A DNA stretch of 64,000 nucleotides from M3007 sp044347755. Lineage in GTDB: Bacteria > Bacteroidota > Bacteroidia > Chitinophagales > Saprospiraceae. The notes beneath the pieces were generated by a model. It was not told the origin of the DNA. It saw nothing but the letters and a program-made list of their open reading frames with translations, and did not search any database. Position 1 is the first letter of the stretch, and every line of letters begins with the position of its first letter. The position numbers were made by a program, and so were the translations under genes. Below, piece by piece: positions 63,838-64,000 of the stretch. The stretch spans positions 12,693-76,692 of the forward strand of contig JBIKUE010000008.1 of the NCBI GenBank assembly GCA_044347755.1, written 5' to 3'.

Positions 63838-64000
63838 TTAATTACCAATATTGATTTGCAGGTAGGTTTGTAATTCCCATTCTTGTCCATTGCCGAAACC
63901 AATGGCAGTGGGGTCAGGAACAACCTGCCCGTTGGGGTCGATTTTCGTTGTCGGGGAGTATCGGGGCGAATAACGATCGAGAGAACGCCAGGTGTAGCGG
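63838..64000 (-). CDS. C-terminal end of the next locus B gene (truncated by window edge)
   Basis: An open frame enters from the right edge and ends at TAA (63840-63838). It gives the last 53 residues, including LDRYSPRYSPTTKIDPNGQV and ending ELQTYLQINIGN. The gene is 21 bp upstream of the CBM lipoprotein gene on the same strand. By position it should be a SusD-type or other outer-membrane component of locus B, but the visible tail lacks a decisive motif. Confidence 0.55.
   Translation of the reverse strand, partial: RYTWRSLDRYSPRYSPTTKIDPNGQVVPDPTAIGFGNGQEWELQTYLQINIGN

Noticed and set aside
1..64000. tRNA, rRNA, phage and plasmid features
   Set aside because: No tRNA cloverleaf, rRNA segment, integrase, transposase gene or replication gene was recognised on either strand by reading.

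Overview
The window reads as chromosomal DNA of a polysaccharide-degrading member of the Bacteroidota, most like the Saprospiraceae/Saprospirales. The supporting signs are: several secreted proteins ending in type IX secretion (T9SS) sorting domains, a 3.4-kaa HYR/hyalin-repeat surface protein, SusC/SusD pairs, many SPII lipoproteins, Bacteroidota-type -7 boxes (TAnnTTTG) and no clear Shine-Dalgarno sequences. The family-level placement is inference. No rRNA, tRNA or CRISPR array was seen.

Layout. (1) 0-16 kb: the tail of one T9SS cargo gene, a giant HYR-repeat adhesin-like protein, a BNR/Asp-box propeller protein and a PQQ-type propeller/PKD protein, all T9SS cargo. (2) 16-20.5 kb: a GH18 chitinase-like lipoprotein, then a gluconate cassette in which gluconokinase and 6-phosphogluconate dehydrogenase are fused in one polypeptide, followed 4 nt later by a GntP permease. 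(3) 20.5-23.4 kb: three small unassigned genes and a gene split by a 157-bp MITE-like element whose removal restores the frame. (4) 23.5-35.6 kb: polysaccharide-utilization locus A on the minus strand (T9SS glycan-binding-like protein, SusC, SusD, PKD lipoprotein, Calx-beta/GH16 laminarinase) with a divergent SusR-like regulator. (5) 35.6-43.6 kb: S41 peptidase, F420-reductase-like dehydrogenase, TMEM175 channel, bestrophin, beta-barrel protein, DJ-1/PfpI protein with a divergent HxlR repressor, and a GxxExxY nuclease-like protein. This stretch is dotted with long palindromes of one CTGCG-rich repeat family and ends in a 4 x 146-bp tandem array. (6) 43.6-48.9 kb: a GltD-like flavoprotein with a C-terminal two-cluster ferredoxin module, paired with pyruvate:ferredoxin oxidoreductase (nifJ). 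(7) 49-50.7 kb: a lipoprotein and an M64 metallopeptidase. (8) 51-64 kb: locus B on the minus strand, a tightly packed beta-1,3-glucan (laminarin-type) locus: cytoplasmic GH17, an MFS-GH17 fusion, GH30, secreted GH17, a large GH149-like phosphorylase, GH16 and a multi-CBM lipoprotein. It continues off the right edge.

How it fits together. Loci A and B both look aimed at beta-1,3-glucan with beta-1,6 branches. Surface GH16/GH17/GH30 enzymes and binding lipoproteins would cut and hold the polymer, and SusC/D would import oligosaccharides into the periplasm. An MFS permease fused to a GH17 would carry them across the inner membrane. Leaderless GH17 and a leaderless phosphorylase-like enzyme would finish degradation in the cytoplasm, saving ATP as glucose-1-phosphate. 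The gluconate cassette and PFOR module would serve central carbon flow.

Most worth a second look: the CTGCG palindrome family that sits against stop codons and lies beside a PD-(D/E)XK-type GxxExxY gene; the 146-bp array with alternating sequence variants; the MITE with a clean TA duplication inside a gene; the MFS-GH17 fusion with an AT-rich transporter half; and the GntK-Gnd fusion.
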